A DNA stretch of 64,000 nucleotides from Roseovarius spongiae (GCF_003651245.1 NZ_RAPE01000001.1:806001-870000), one strand, 5' to 3'; positions 35,596-44,581 are shown, counted from the first letter of the stretch. The notes: a model not told the origin generated them from the sequence alone. A program made the numbers and translations.

Positions 35596-36976
35596 CGTAT
35601 TCTGCGCTCAGCTTTTCCAGCCCCGCCTCCATGATGTCGAACATCCTGTCCGTCTCCTCCTTGCTGATGATGAGCGGCGGCGAGAACACCGCCATGTTGC
35701 CGAACGGGCGCAGCATGAGGCCCATCTCCTCGCACACGGCGTCGAGCCGCGCGCCGAACTTCAGGTCCGCCTCGAGCGATTTTCGCGGCAGGTCCAGCCG
35801 GCATTCGATACATCCCAGCAGGCCCATGCCGCGCACGTCGCCGACGATGTCGAACCGCTCGCCGATGGCGCGCAGCCGGTCCTGGAAATGCGGCGCGACG
35901 CGCTGCACATGGCCGAGGATGTCCTCGTCCTCCATGATCTCGATGTTTTTCAGCGCGGCGGCGCAGCTGACCGGGTGGCCGGAGTAGGTGAAGCCGTTAT
36001 AGAACACCTCGGCGCCCTCCGGTTCCTCCATCGCCGTCATCAGCGCGTCCGAGACGATGCACGCGCCAAGCGGCAGATACCCCGAGGTCAGCCCCTTGGC
36101 GCAGGTGATCATGTCCGGCTCGATCCCGAAAACCTCTTGGGACGCGAACCAGTGGCCAAGGCGGCCGAACCCGGTCACCACCTCGTCCGAGATGTAAAGG
36201 ATGTCATTCGCGCGGCAGACCTCGAGCGTGCGCTGGTGATAGCCCGGCGGCGGGACGATCACGCCGCCCGAGCAAAGGATCGGCTCGGCGATGAAACAGC
36301 CGATGTTTTCCGCCCCTTCCTCGGCGATGAGGGTTTCCAGATCGGCGACCTTTTGATCGCACCAGTCCTCGAGGCTCACCCCCTCGGGGCGGCCATATGG
36401 GTTCACGTCGGGCAGGAAGCGGACGAGGTCGCTCTTGTCGAACTTGGTGTTGAAGCGTTCCTTGCCGGTGACCGACGACGCGAGGTAGGTCGAGCCGTGA
36501 TAACCCTTCTCGCGCGCGATGATGAGCTTCTTGTCCGGGCGGCCAAGGCGGTTGTTGTAGAACTGCACGGTGCGCAGCGCGGTGTCCACGGCGGTGCTGC
36601 CGCCGGTGGTGAAGAACACGGTGTTGAGATCGCCCGGCGTCATCTCGGCGATGCGCCGCGCCAGCACCGCGGCGGGTTCCGAGGTCGACGACCAGGGCGA
36701 GGCATAGGGCATTTCCACCACCTGTTTCGCAATGGCGTCGGCCATGTCCTTGCGCCCGTAGCCGATCTGCACGCACCACATGCCGCCGGGGCCGTCGATG
36801 AACTTCTTGCCGGTGCTGTCCCAGAGATAGATACCGTCGGCGGTGTTGATGCGCATGTAGTCATCCTTGCGCCAACTGTCGGTGCTGGCCCAGGGGTGCA
36901 GGTGGTGATCGCGGTCCCACCGGGTGAGATCGGCGTCGGTGGGGGTGTTGCTTCGCGCTTCCATGAGGTCGGTCAT
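35588..36976 (-). CDS. Class III PLP-dependent aminotransferase, diamine/omega-amino acid type
   Basis: 462 residues from the ATG at 36976, which has a GGAGA site. The opening HHLHPWAS, then GIYLWDSTGKKFIDGPGGMWCVQIGYG and FFTTGGSTAVDTALR are typical of omega-amino acid or putrescine-pyruvate transaminases. PLP-binding Asp264 (ISDEVVTGFGR) and Lys294 (CAKGLTSGYLPLGA) are present. The substrate is probably a diamine or omega-amino acid, consistent with the nearby polyamine-type transporter. Confidence 0.85.
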   Translation of the reverse strand: MTDLMEARSNTPTDADLTRWDRDHHLHPWASTDSWRKDDYMRINTADGIYLWDSTGKKFIDGPGGMWCVQIGYGRKDMADAIAKQVVEMPYASPWSSTSEPAAVLARRIAEMTPGDLNTVFFTTGGSTAVDTALRTVQFYNNRLGRPDKKLIIAREKGYHGSTYLASSVTGKERFNTKFDKSDLVRFLPDVNPYGRPEGVSLEDWCDQKVADLETLIAEEGAENIGCFIAEPILCSGGVIVPPPGYHQRTLEVCRANDILYISDEVVTGFGRLGHWFASQEVFGIEPDMITCAKGLTSGYLPLGACIVSDALMTAMEEPEGAEVFYNGFTYSGHPVSCAAALKNIEIMEDEDILGHVQRVAPHFQDRLRAIGERFDIVGDVRGMGLLGCIECRLDLPRKSLEADLKFGARLDAVCEEMGLMLRPFGNMAVFSPPLIISKEETDRMFDIMEAGLEKLSAEYDG

Positions 36977-36998
36977 GATCGGGTCTCCGTTTCCGGGT

Positions 36999-38177
36999 TC
37001 AGGTTCTGGCGGGCGGCGTCTGCCGCGCCCGCGGTGGTTTGTAGAAGGGGCCGGCAAGCGGCGTGAGGCGCGCCATGCGCCGGTCCCAGCGGCCCTCCTG
37101 CGCGGTGTAGATCTCGGCCCAGAGGTCTGGCTTGCGCCGGTCGAGCGCGCCCGCCTTCACATGCGCCAGCGCGATGTTGCGCTTGGCCGTCGGGGACCAG
37201 ACGGCGGAGGTGATATGCCCCGCGGCGCGCCGCTTCGCGTGATAGACGAGCGCGTCCCGCGCGGGCTTGAACCCGCCCACGTCGACGCGCAGCAGCCGGC
37301 TGCGGGGGCGATCCCGCACCTGCCAGAGCGCGCGACGGCCGTTGAAATGGCCCTTGGTCCAGTCGACCATCCAGCCGAGGCCGAGTTCGAACGGGGTCTG
37401 GCCGCGATGCAAGCGTTCGGTCGCGTGGACGGGCTGGAAATCGATCCCGGCGGCGAGGAACCCCGCCTCGATCCGCGCGATGTCGAGGGCGTGGGATCCG
37501 ATGGCGCGCATTCCCCCGCGCGGGTCCGCGTCCCAGAGCCGGTCCCAGACCGCGACGGCGTCGTTCCAGTCCATCCAGAGCTCGTATCCGAGGTCGCCGG
37601 TGAACCCGGTGCGCGAGATGCGCAGGCCCGGCTCCACCTCGCGATGATCGAAGGGGCGCATGTCGGAGAGGTCGAACCCCGCCGCCTCGAGCACGGCGAA
37701 GGAGGTCGGCCCCTGAAGCGCGATCCCGGCGAGCGTGTCGCTCTCGTCCGTGACCGTCGCGTCGAACCCCCATGTCGCGTCGAGCAGCCAGGTCAGCATC
37801 GGCTCCTGGCAGCAGAGCCGCCAGTCGTCCTCGGCCAGCCGGAACAGCGTGCCGTCGTCGATGACCATCCCGTCCTCGTCGCACCAGGCGCAATAGGCGA
37901 CGCGCCCCGGCGCGATCTTCGCCGCGTCGCGCGTTACCATCCGGTTGAGCGCGGCCAGCGCGCCGGGGCCGGTCACGCGGTAGGTGTGCATCGGCGAGAT
38001 GTCGAACAGCGCGGCCTGGTTGCGCAGCGCGAAATACTCGAACTCGACGGTGTCGAGCACGGCGGGCGCGATATATCCGGCCCAGCCATACCATGCTTTC
38101 GCACGGCTGAGCGGCTCCAGCCGGTCATGCAGCGGGCCGGGGATCAGCCCGAGGGCGGGATCGTTCATCACGCTCAT
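36999..38177 (-). CDS. GcvT-like aminomethyltransferase-family protein
   Basis: 392 residues from the ATG at 38177, which overlaps the next flavoprotein stop by 4 bp. It aligns over its full length with the GcvT fold (FDISPMHTYRVTGPGALAALNRMVTRD, SRTGFTGDLGYELWM, FNGRRAL). Family members include T-protein, demethylases such as DmdA and folate-dependent methyl acceptors. No other glycine cleavage genes are nearby, so it is probably a demethylase partner of the two flavoproteins upstream in the operon. Confidence 0.8.
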   Translation of the reverse strand: MSVMNDPALGLIPGPLHDRLEPLSRAKAWYGWAGYIAPAVLDTVEFEYFALRNQAALFDISPMHTYRVTGPGALAALNRMVTRDAAKIAPGRVAYCAWCDEDGMVIDDGTLFRLAEDDWRLCCQEPMLTWLLDATWGFDATVTDESDTLAGIALQGPTSFAVLEAAGFDLSDMRPFDHREVEPGLRISRTGFTGDLGYELWMDWNDAVAVWDRLWDADPRGGMRAIGSHALDIARIEAGFLAAGIDFQPVHATERLHRGQTPFELGLGWMVDWTKGHFNGRRALWQVRDRPRSRLLRVDVGGFKPARDALVYHAKRRAAGHITSAVWSPTAKRNIALAHVKAGALDRRKPDLWAEIYTAQEGRWDRRMARLTPLAGPFYKPPRARQTPPART

Positions 38178-39712
38178 CGCCCGCCCTCCGCGCCCAAAGC
38201 CGCGCGCGCGGCGTTGCGCCCGGCGAGGCCCATGACGTCGCCCCCCGGATGCGCGCCCGCACCACAGAGGAAAAGGCCGTTCGGCCCGATCGCGTAGCGG
38301 CCCATGCCACTGGCCGGGCGCAGGGTCAGGATTTGGTCGAGGCTCAGCTCGCCGTGGTGCCAATGCCCGCCCGGCGCGCCGGTCTCGGCCTCGATGTCGG
38401 CGGGGGTGATGACTTCGGCCTCGGTCACGAGGTCCGGCAGGCCGGGGGCCACCTCCGCCAGCGCCGCGAGGGCGCGGTCGCGCAGCCGGTCGCGCGCCGC
38501 ATCGTTCCAGCCGCCCGAGAGGTCATGGGGCGCGCATTGCACGATGGCCGACAGGACATGGCCGCCGTTCCGGGCAAGCGTCGCGTCGGTGAGTGAGGGG
38601 ATCACCATCTCGATCACCGGCGCGTCCGAGATTTCACCGTATTTCGCGGCGTTCATCGCGCGTTCGACGTAGTCCGCGCGCGGGGCCAGCACCATCCGCG
38701 CGCCCATCAGGTCTGCGGGCAGGCCGGAAATCTCTGGCAGGGCGTCGAGCGTCAGGTTGAGCTTGGCCGCCGTGCCGCGCGCGCGGATGTTGCGCAGTCG
38801 GCGCTGGGCCTCGATATCGAAATGCGCCGGCCCGGCAAGCGCGCAGGTCGCCGCCGCGCCGCCGCTGCCCAGCACGAGCGGGGCGTCGAAGCGGCGCCCG
38901 TCCGCGGTTTCGACCCCGCGCACCGCGTCACCCTCGATCACGATTTGCGTCACTTGTGCGCCGGTCTCGATCCGGCACCCTGCGTCGCGCGCGGCGCGCT
39001 CGAACGCGCCGGTGACGGTGGCCATGCCGCCCGCGGGCAGCGATACCGCGCCGCCGTGGCCCATGCGGTAGATGAGGCTCAGCACCGTGCCGGGCTGGCG
39101 CGGGCCGACCGCCCCGCCGCGCACCGCGTCCGCGGCCAGCAAACCGGCAAGCGGGCCGTCGGGCATCTCGTCCAGGATCATGTCATAGGCGTTTGATAGC
39201 AGCACCCGCATGAATTCGCGCATGTCGCGCCGCCCGAGCCTCTTCATCGCGATCCCGAACCAGCCCAGCCGGAGCATCTGTTTCAGCCCGGCGGCCGAGG
39301 TCAGGCCGCCCTCCAGCCCGGGCGGCGCGGCCTCGGCCAGTTGCCGCAAGACCGCGCCATAGCGGGTGAGCCGCGCGTGCATGTCGCGCCAGGCGTTCGC
39401 CTCGGGCGGGGTGCCGCCCCCGGCGAGCCGCGCCTCGTCCCCGCGCAACACCACGTGCCGCCCGCCGGGGTCGAGCGCGACCGAGGGCAGGGGATGCGTG
39501 GCGAAGGGCCAGTCGCGCCTGCCGAGGCCGAGATCGGCGCGCACCAAGGGGCTGAGATTGTAGAGAAAATGCGCGATCCGCGGGTTCGCCATGCCGCCCA
39601 CCTGCGCCGCCGCTTCCAGCACGCAGACCGACCGGCCCGCGCGCACCAGCACCGTGGCGGCGGTAAGGCCGTTGATCCCGGCCCCGATCACGATGGCGTC
39701 CGCGCCGCTCAT
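38174..39712 (-). CDS. NAD(P)/FAD-dependent oxidoreductase, PYROXD2/phytoene-desaturase-like (paralogue A)
   Basis: 512 residues. The N-terminal motif IVIGAGINGLTAATVLVRAGRSVCVLEAA is the dinucleotide fold, and the C-terminal LFLCGAGAHPGGDVMGLAGRNAARA is the FAD-closing motif of the phytoene-desaturase/PYROXD2 group. There are no carotenoid genes around it. It overlaps both neighbours by 4 bp and is paralogous to the gene before it. Confidence 0.8.
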   Translation of the reverse strand: MSGADAIVIGAGINGLTAATVLVRAGRSVCVLEAAAQVGGMANPRIAHFLYNLSPLVRADLGLGRRDWPFATHPLPSVALDPGGRHVVLRGDEARLAGGGTPPEANAWRDMHARLTRYGAVLRQLAEAAPPGLEGGLTSAAGLKQMLRLGWFGIAMKRLGRRDMREFMRVLLSNAYDMILDEMPDGPLAGLLAADAVRGGAVGPRQPGTVLSLIYRMGHGGAVSLPAGGMATVTGAFERAARDAGCRIETGAQVTQIVIEGDAVRGVETADGRRFDAPLVLGSGGAAATCALAGPAHFDIEAQRRLRNIRARGTAAKLNLTLDALPEISGLPADLMGARMVLAPRADYVERAMNAAKYGEISDAPVIEMVIPSLTDATLARNGGHVLSAIVQCAPHDLSGGWNDAARDRLRDRALAALAEVAPGLPDLVTEAEVITPADIEAETGAPGGHWHHGELSLDQILTLRPASGMGRYAIGPNGLFLCGAGAHPGGDVMGLAGRNAARAALGAEGGR

Positions 39713-41346
39713 GCCGCGTAGCCCTTCATGCGCTTGCCGCTGGTTTCGCGCCGCAGGATCGTGCGCGCGGCGTTGGCCCCCGGCGCGCCCATCACGCCGC
39801 CGCCGGGATGCGCGGAGGACCCGACGAGGTAGAGCCCCTTGACGGGCGAATCGTACTGCGCGTAGCCGGGAACGGGACGGTTGAAGAGCAATTGATCGAA
39901 GGTCAGTTCCCCCTGGAAGATGTTGCCCTCGGTCAGCCCGACCTCGCGCTCGATATCGGCGGGGCTTCGGATCTCCGTGTGTTCGATCCGCTCGCGGATG
40001 TCGGGGAAAAGAACGGCGATCTGGTCGAGCACCGCGTCGGCCATCGCCCGGCGCGCCTCACCGGTCCAGTTCCCGGGTGAACGGATGCCGTTCCGGTAAA
40101 GGTCATAGGGCGCGTATTGCACGAAGACGGTCATCATCTCGGCGCCCTGCGGAGCCAGCGTCGGGTCGATCCGGCTGGGGATCAGCATGTCGATATAGGG
40201 CCGCGCGGACCAGCGCCCGTCCTTCCAGTCGTCATAGGCCCGCTCAAGCTCGACAAGGCTCTCGGAGGCGTGCAAATCACCGCGGATGAAGCTGGCGTGT
40301 TCGGGCGCGGCGGGCATATCCGGCAGCCGGTCGAGCGCGATGTTGAGCTTGGCCGAGGAGCCGCGGATCTTGAACCGTTCCACCTGGCTGCGGAAATCGT
40401 CGGGCAGGTCGCGCGGGTCGGTATGTTCAAGGAAGGTGCGCTTTACGTCCATGTTCGACGCGATGACCGGCGCGCGGAACTCCGCCCCGTCGCTCAGCGC
40501 CACGCCGCGCGCGCGACCGTCCTCCACCAGGAACCGCTCAACCCCCGCGCCGGTGCGGATCGTGCCGCCCATGTCTTTGAATGCGGCGGCCAGCGCGCCG
40601 GATATCGCGCCCATCCCGCCGCGGGCGAAACCCCAGGCGCCGATGCCGCCGTCGATATCGCCCATGTAATGGTGCAGCAGCACATAGGCCGTGCCCGGCG
40701 AATAGACGCCAAGCCCGGTGCCGATGATGCCCGAGCCGGCGAGATGCGCCTTGATCAGGTCGTTCTCGAAATGATCGTCGAGGAAATCGCCGATCGACAT
40801 GGTCCAGAAGCGCAGCGTTTCGCCCAACTCGCGCCGCCCGAGGCCATGCGCCTTCTTCACCAGATACGCCAGTTCGCCGAGGTCGCGCGGGCGCAGCGAA
40901 GTGGGATCGGGCGCGTCGCGCAAGAGGAAGGGGCGGATGAACCGGCACTGGCGCATGATCGCGCGCGAATAATGCCGGTAGGCGTCCGCGTCGCGCGGGC
41001 TGAGGCGGGCCATCTCGCGGCGCAGCGCGTCGGCGTCCGAGTAGTATGCAAAGCGCCCGCCGTCGCGGGTGAAGGACGCGCCGCCCTCGTAGGGGATCAC
41101 CTGGAGGCCGTATTTCGGCAGGTCAAGGTCGCGCACGATCTCGCGCCGCAGGAGCGAGCAGACATAGGAGCAGTTGGAATAGGTCCAGCCCTCGTGCAGC
41201 GACCGGCTCACCGCCGCGCCGCCGATCCAGTCGTTCTTTTCCACCACCAGCACGCGCAGCCCGGCCCGGGCGAGGTAGCAGGCGGCGGTGAGGCCGTTAT
41301 GGCCCGCGCCCGCGACGATGGCGTCGTATTCTTCTGTCTGGGTCAT
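39709..41346 (-). CDS. NAD(P)/FAD-dependent oxidoreductase, PYROXD2/phytoene-desaturase-like (paralogue B)
   Basis: 545 residues with IVAGAGHNGLTAACYLARAGLRVLVVEKN and the closing LYLVGSSAHPGGGVMGAPGANAARTIL. It leads the operon paralogue B - paralogue A - GcvT-like - transaminase - PhyH, with an AGGA site before its ATG. The promoter region holds the palindrome at 41402. Proteins of this type are annotated only generally, and function in amine oxidation is inferred from neighbours. Confidence 0.8.
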   Translation of the reverse strand: MTQTEEYDAIVAGAGHNGLTAACYLARAGLRVLVVEKNDWIGGAAVSRSLHEGWTYSNCSYVCSLLRREIVRDLDLPKYGLQVIPYEGGASFTRDGGRFAYYSDADALRREMARLSPRDADAYRHYSRAIMRQCRFIRPFLLRDAPDPTSLRPRDLGELAYLVKKAHGLGRRELGETLRFWTMSIGDFLDDHFENDLIKAHLAGSGIIGTGLGVYSPGTAYVLLHHYMGDIDGGIGAWGFARGGMGAISGALAAAFKDMGGTIRTGAGVERFLVEDGRARGVALSDGAEFRAPVIASNMDVKRTFLEHTDPRDLPDDFRSQVERFKIRGSSAKLNIALDRLPDMPAAPEHASFIRGDLHASESLVELERAYDDWKDGRWSARPYIDMLIPSRIDPTLAPQGAEMMTVFVQYAPYDLYRNGIRSPGNWTGEARRAMADAVLDQIAVLFPDIRERIEHTEIRSPADIEREVGLTEGNIFQGELTFDQLLFNRPVPGYAQYDSPVKGLYLVGSSAHPGGGVMGAPGANAARTILRRETSGKRMKGYAA

Positions 41347-41401
41347 CGGGTGTCGTTCCTGCCGCGCAGCATAGCCACACCCGGTTCGCCCGTAAAGTTT
41401 T

Positions 41402-41415
41402 TTTGAGCGCTCAAA
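41402..41415. promoter_or_regulatory. TetR-type operator between flavoprotein operon and tetR
   Basis: TTTGAGCGCTCAAA is a perfect 14-bp palindrome in the 145-bp divergent region. Its TGAGCGCTCA core resembles the BetI-like TGAACGTTCA core found at 42310, so the adjacent TetR protein probably binds here. Confidence 0.6.
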
Positions 41416-41491
41416 TAAATTTTATGGCTGACGCGAGACGCAAGCTGTGCCAGACTGGCGCAAGGACGCACCGCAAGAGAGGGCAGGGCGC

Positions 41492-42133
41492 GTGAGCCAG
41501 GCACAGCAGAAGCCGCGCAAGGAGCGCAAGGAAAATGCCGAGCGCCGCCGCCGCCAGCTGCTTGACGCGGCGCGCCGCTCGATCCTTGCGCACGGGCTGG
41601 CGCGCACCACGCTGGCCACCGTCGCCGCCGAGGCGGGGCTGAGCCAGGGCGTCGCCGTCTTCTACTTCCAGTCCAAGGGCGGGTTGCTGACCGAGACGCT
41701 GCGCGATCTTTACGCGCAATACGACGCGCTCTGGTCCGGCGCGCTCGAGCGGGCGGGGGAGGACCCGGTGGAGCGCCTGCGCGCGATCATCCGGGCGGAT
41801 TTCCACGCCGACGCCTGCGGCCCCGACATCCTGCCGCTCTGGTTCGCCTTCTGGGGCGAACTGCGCTCGACCCCCGAATACGACGCGGTCGCCGCCGGCT
41901 TCGACGCGCGGCGCCGCGCCGCGCTCATCGGCGTCTGGCAGGCGCTGATGGCCGACGCCCCGGCGGGCGAGGCCGGGCAGATGGCCGATTGGATGGAAAC
42001 CCTGACCGACGGTTACTGGCAGCGGCTTCACCTCGCCCCCGAAAGTTTCGAGCGCGCGGCGGCCGAGCGCGCCAGCCGAGTCTGCATCGCCCGGCTTCAT
42101 CCGCCGCTCGCCGGACGGATCGACCGGGACTGA
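41492..42133 (+). CDS. TetR/BetI-type transcriptional regulator
   Basis: 213 residues from the GTG at 41492 (GAGAGGG upstream); an earlier GTG at 41447 would add 15 residues. The N-terminal helix-turn-helix reads RTTLATVAAEAGLSQGVAVFYFQSKGGLLTETL, with the FYFQSK pattern of the BetI group. The C-terminal ligand domain has PLWFAFWGELRSTPEYDAV. It diverges from the flavoprotein operon and precedes the polyamine-type transporter, so it may control both. Confidence 0.85.
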   Translation: MSQAQQKPRKERKENAERRRRQLLDAARRSILAHGLARTTLATVAAEAGLSQGVAVFYFQSKGGLLTETLRDLYAQYDALWSGALERAGEDPVERLRAIIRADFHADACGPDILPLWFAFWGELRSTPEYDAVAAGFDARRRAALIGVWQALMADAPAGEAGQMADWMETLTDGYWQRLHLAPESFERAAAERASRVCIARLHPPLAGRIDRD

Positions 42134-42454
42134 GGCCCGCCCGGTGGTTTTCGGGTGAAAATACCCGACGCGGCGCTCACCGCGCCGCGCCCGGCATGAC
42201 GCGGGCGCCGGCAAGGCGGTGGCCTCAGAACAATAGCGAGGTGTGAAAAATGTGGTAACGTGACGAGGTGAAAACATGCGATCCGATTCGCTTCGCGTGT
42301 CGATGACTGAATGAACGTTCATTAAGTCGCGGCTTGGATGCGATCGGCTCCGCATGGGCGGGCGCGGGGAGGCGTTTCGCCCAGGGCGCGTGAAAACACG
42401 CGATTTTCCAAGACCCGCGGCAAGGCGGGTCGACCAACGGGGAGAAATAATAAA
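42134..42454 (+). promoter_or_regulatory. Long structured leader of the polyamine-type ABC operon
   Basis: No gene is seen in these 321 bp. They hold the operator at 42310-42323, a near-perfect 15-bp direct repeat (GTGAAAACATGCGAT at 42268 and GTGAAAACACGCGAT at 42390, one mismatch), and three hairpins close to the start codon: GGCG-TTT-CGCC at 42371-42381, CGCGTG-AAAA-CACGCG at 42387-42402 followed by ATTTT, and GACCCGC-N6-GCGGGTC at 42412-42431. A GGGGAG ribosome site ends the leader. It fits a regulated 5' leader; I recognise no known riboswitch. Confidence 0.5.
42310..42323. promoter_or_regulatory. BetI/TetR-type operator
   Basis: AATGAACGTTCATT is a perfect 14-bp palindrome with the TGAACGTTCA core known from BetI-type sites. 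It lies in the long leader region of the ABC operon, 131 bp before the binding-protein start. Confidence 0.65.
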
Positions 42455-43582
42455 ATGGATGTTGTCGACCAAATCGCCGCGGTGAACGAGGGCAAGCTCA
42501 GCCGTCGCGCGTTCACCCGCTCACTGCTGGCCGCCGGCGTGGCGCTGGGCGCGCCGTTGGGCGGCGCGCGCCGCGCGATGGCCGCGCCCGAGGATCAGGG
42601 CACCTATTTCACCTGGGGTGGCTACGATATCCCGGACCTGTTCCAGCCCTATCTCGAGAAACACGGCGAACTGCCCAACTTCGCCGTTTTCGGCGGCTCC
42701 GAGGAGGCGCTGACCAAGATGCGCGGCGGGTTCGTGGTGGACGTGTCGCACCCCTGCAACCAGGCGCTGCCGCGCTGGATCAAGACCGGGCTGTTCCAGC
42801 CGATCGATCCCTCGCGGCTCAGCAACTGGCCGGACGTGATTCCCGAACTTGTCGACCTCGAGGGCAACGACGCCGAGGACGGCAAGGTCTGGCTGGCGCC
42901 CTTCGACTGGGGGCAGACCTCGATCACCTACCGCACCGATCTCTACGATCTGGAGGGCGAGGAAGAAAGCTGGGACATGCTGTGGAACCCGAAATACAAG
43001 GGCAAGCTCGGCTCGCTCGCCTCGGGCGGGGACGCGTGGTGGGTCGGCGCGATCAAGGCCGGCGTCGATTTCAAGGATATCGACTCGCCGGAAGCCTTCG
43101 ACAAGATCGCCGCGGTGATGCGCGAGCAGCGCCCGCTGATCCGCACCTACACGGATGACAACACCACGCTCGAACAGGCGCTGTCCTCGGGCGAGATGGT
43201 CGCCTCGATGACCTGGGCCAGTTCGGCCGTGCAGTTGCAGGCCGAGGACGTGCCGGTCAGGTTCGCCAAGCCCAAGGAGGGCGCGCTGACCTGGGTCTGC
43301 GGTCTCATGATCCACAAGGACGCGCCCAAGCTCGACAAGGCGTACGACATCATCGACAGCCTGCTGAGCGTCGAGACCGGCCATTTCATGATCAACGACT
43401 ATGGCTACGGCCACTCCAACATCAAGGCGTTCGACGCCTTCGACCAGGAGACGCTCGACGGCCTGGGCCTGAGCAGACAGCCAAGCGAAATCCTTTCGGC
43501 CGGGCATTTCCAGGTGCCGCAGACGCAGGAATGGGAAACCAGGATGAACGAGCTGTTCGAACAGATCAAGGCGGGCTTCTAG
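42455..43582 (+). CDS. Spermidine/putrescine-type ABC transporter, substrate-binding protein
   Basis: 375 residues. The N-terminus has a probable Tat signal (SRRAFTRSLLAAGVALGAPL), so it may be exported folded. The rest is of the PotD/PotF class (YFTWGGYDIPDLFQPYLEKHG near the mature start; FDWGQTSITYRTDL). Ligand is probably a polyamine or related cationic amine. A hairpin follows before the permease genes. The start at 42455 has GGGGAG upstream; an earlier ATG at 42338 would include the hairpins and is unlikely. Confidence 0.88.
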   Translation: MDVVDQIAAVNEGKLSRRAFTRSLLAAGVALGAPLGGARRAMAAPEDQGTYFTWGGYDIPDLFQPYLEKHGELPNFAVFGGSEEALTKMRGGFVVDVSHPCNQALPRWIKTGLFQPIDPSRLSNWPDVIPELVDLEGNDAEDGKVWLAPFDWGQTSITYRTDLYDLEGEEESWDMLWNPKYKGKLGSLASGGDAWWVGAIKAGVDFKDIDSPEAFDKIAAVMREQRPLIRTYTDDNTTLEQALSSGEMVASMTWASSAVQLQAEDVPVRFAKPKEGALTWVCGLMIHKDAPKLDKAYDIIDSLLSVETGHFMINDYGYGHSNIKAFDAFDQETLDGLGLSRQPSEILSAGHFQVPQTQEWETRMNELFEQIKAGF

Positions 43583-43598
43583 GCCGGTCGCGACAGGC

Positions 43599-43626
43599 CC
43601 GCCGCCGGGACGGGCGGCGGCCTTTT
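43599..43626 (+). terminator. Intercistronic hairpin after the polyamine-type binding protein
   Basis: CCGCCGCC (43599-43606) pairs with GGCGGCGG (43613-43620) around a 6-nt loop, followed by CCTTTTCC. It starts 16 nt after the stop codon. The short T-run makes partial termination plausible, keeping the binding protein message more abundant than that of the permeases. Confidence 0.6.
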
Positions 43627-43654
43627 CCATTCGGATTCCAACGGGCGAAGCAGG

Positions 43655-44581
43655 ATGGCGGACACGACGATAGAGGACACACCCGAGCCGGGCCCCCGAA
43701 GGCGCGGCGGCCTTGCCGGGATGCTCCACCGAAGCGACGCGTTGCGCGGCTACCTTCTGATGTCGCCCACGCTGCTGATCATGCTGGTCGGCATCGTCGC
43801 GCCCTTCGTCATTCTCCTCACCATGAGCCTCTGGACCCGCTCGGGGTTCGAATTCGACACCACTCTCACGCTCGCCAATTACGAGCGCACGTGGAATGAG
43901 CCGATCTTCGGCGCGTTGCTCAAGCGGTCGTTCTGGATCTCGGGGGTGGCGACGGCGGCCACGGTGATCCTGTGCTACCCGATGGCTTATTACGTGGCCT
44001 TCCACGTCCATCGCAACAAGATGATGTGGATCATCCTGATGACCCTGCCGTTCTGGACCAGCTACCTGCTGCGCGTCTTCGCGTGGAAGGTGATCCTGGG
44101 CTATGAAGGCGTCGTCAATTCGGGGCTGATCGCGCTCGGCTTCATCGACGAGCCGCTGGGCTTCCTGCTTTACAGCCAGGAGGCGGTGATCATCACGCTG
44201 GCGCATGCCTGGGCCGCCTTCGCGATCCTGCCGATGTATGTCAGCCTCGAGAAGATCGACAAGTCGCTGCTCGAGGCGGCGACCGATCTGGGCGACGGGC
44301 CGGCGGCGCGGTTCCTGCGGGTGACGCTGCCGCTGTCGATGCCGGGGATCATCGCGGCGTGCTTCCTGATCTTCATCCCGACGACGGGGGATTACATCAC
44401 GCCCGCGCTGCTGGGCGGGCCGGACGGGGTGATGATCGGCAACTTCATCCAGTTGCAGTTCGGCCCGGCGAACAACTGGCCCATGGGGGCGACGCTGGCG
44501 ATCATCCTGATGCTTTGGATCGCGGCGATCGCGGCGGTGTTCCTGTTCGTCACGCGGCTGGCCGCGAGGAGGGTGGCATGA
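43655..44581 (+). CDS. Spermidine/putrescine-type ABC transporter permease (PotB-like)
   Basis: 308-residue inner-membrane protein with six hydrophobic segments and the EAA loop (KIDKSLLEAATDLGDGPAARFLRVTLPLSMPGI). It forms the channel with the next gene, whose ATG overlaps its stop by 4 bp. Confidence 0.9.
   Translation: MADTTIEDTPEPGPRRRGGLAGMLHRSDALRGYLLMSPTLLIMLVGIVAPFVILLTMSLWTRSGFEFDTTLTLANYERTWNEPIFGALLKRSFWISGVATAATVILCYPMAYYVAFHVHRNKMMWIILMTLPFWTSYLLRVFAWKVILGYEGVVNSGLIALGFIDEPLGFLLYSQEAVIITLAHAWAAFAILPMYVSLEKIDKSLLEAATDLGDGPAARFLRVTLPLSMPGIIAACFLIFIPTTGDYITPALLGGPDGVMIGNFIQLQFGPANNWPMGATLAIILMLWIAAIAAVFLFVTRLAARRVA

Noticed and set aside
36999..38177. Assignment as the DMSP demethylase DmdA because a DMSP lyase is in the window
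   Set aside because: Only the general GcvT fold is visible, and its operon partners are amine-type enzymes.
38174..41346. Carotenoid synthesis (phytoene desaturase) genes
   Set aside because: The flavin motifs are shared by the PYROXD2 group, and no crt genes are present nearby.
43599..43626. Full intrinsic terminator ending the polyamine-type operon
   Set aside because: The next genes are the matching permeases and ATPase, only 29 bp on, so complete termination would separate one transporter; a partial or stabilising role fits better.
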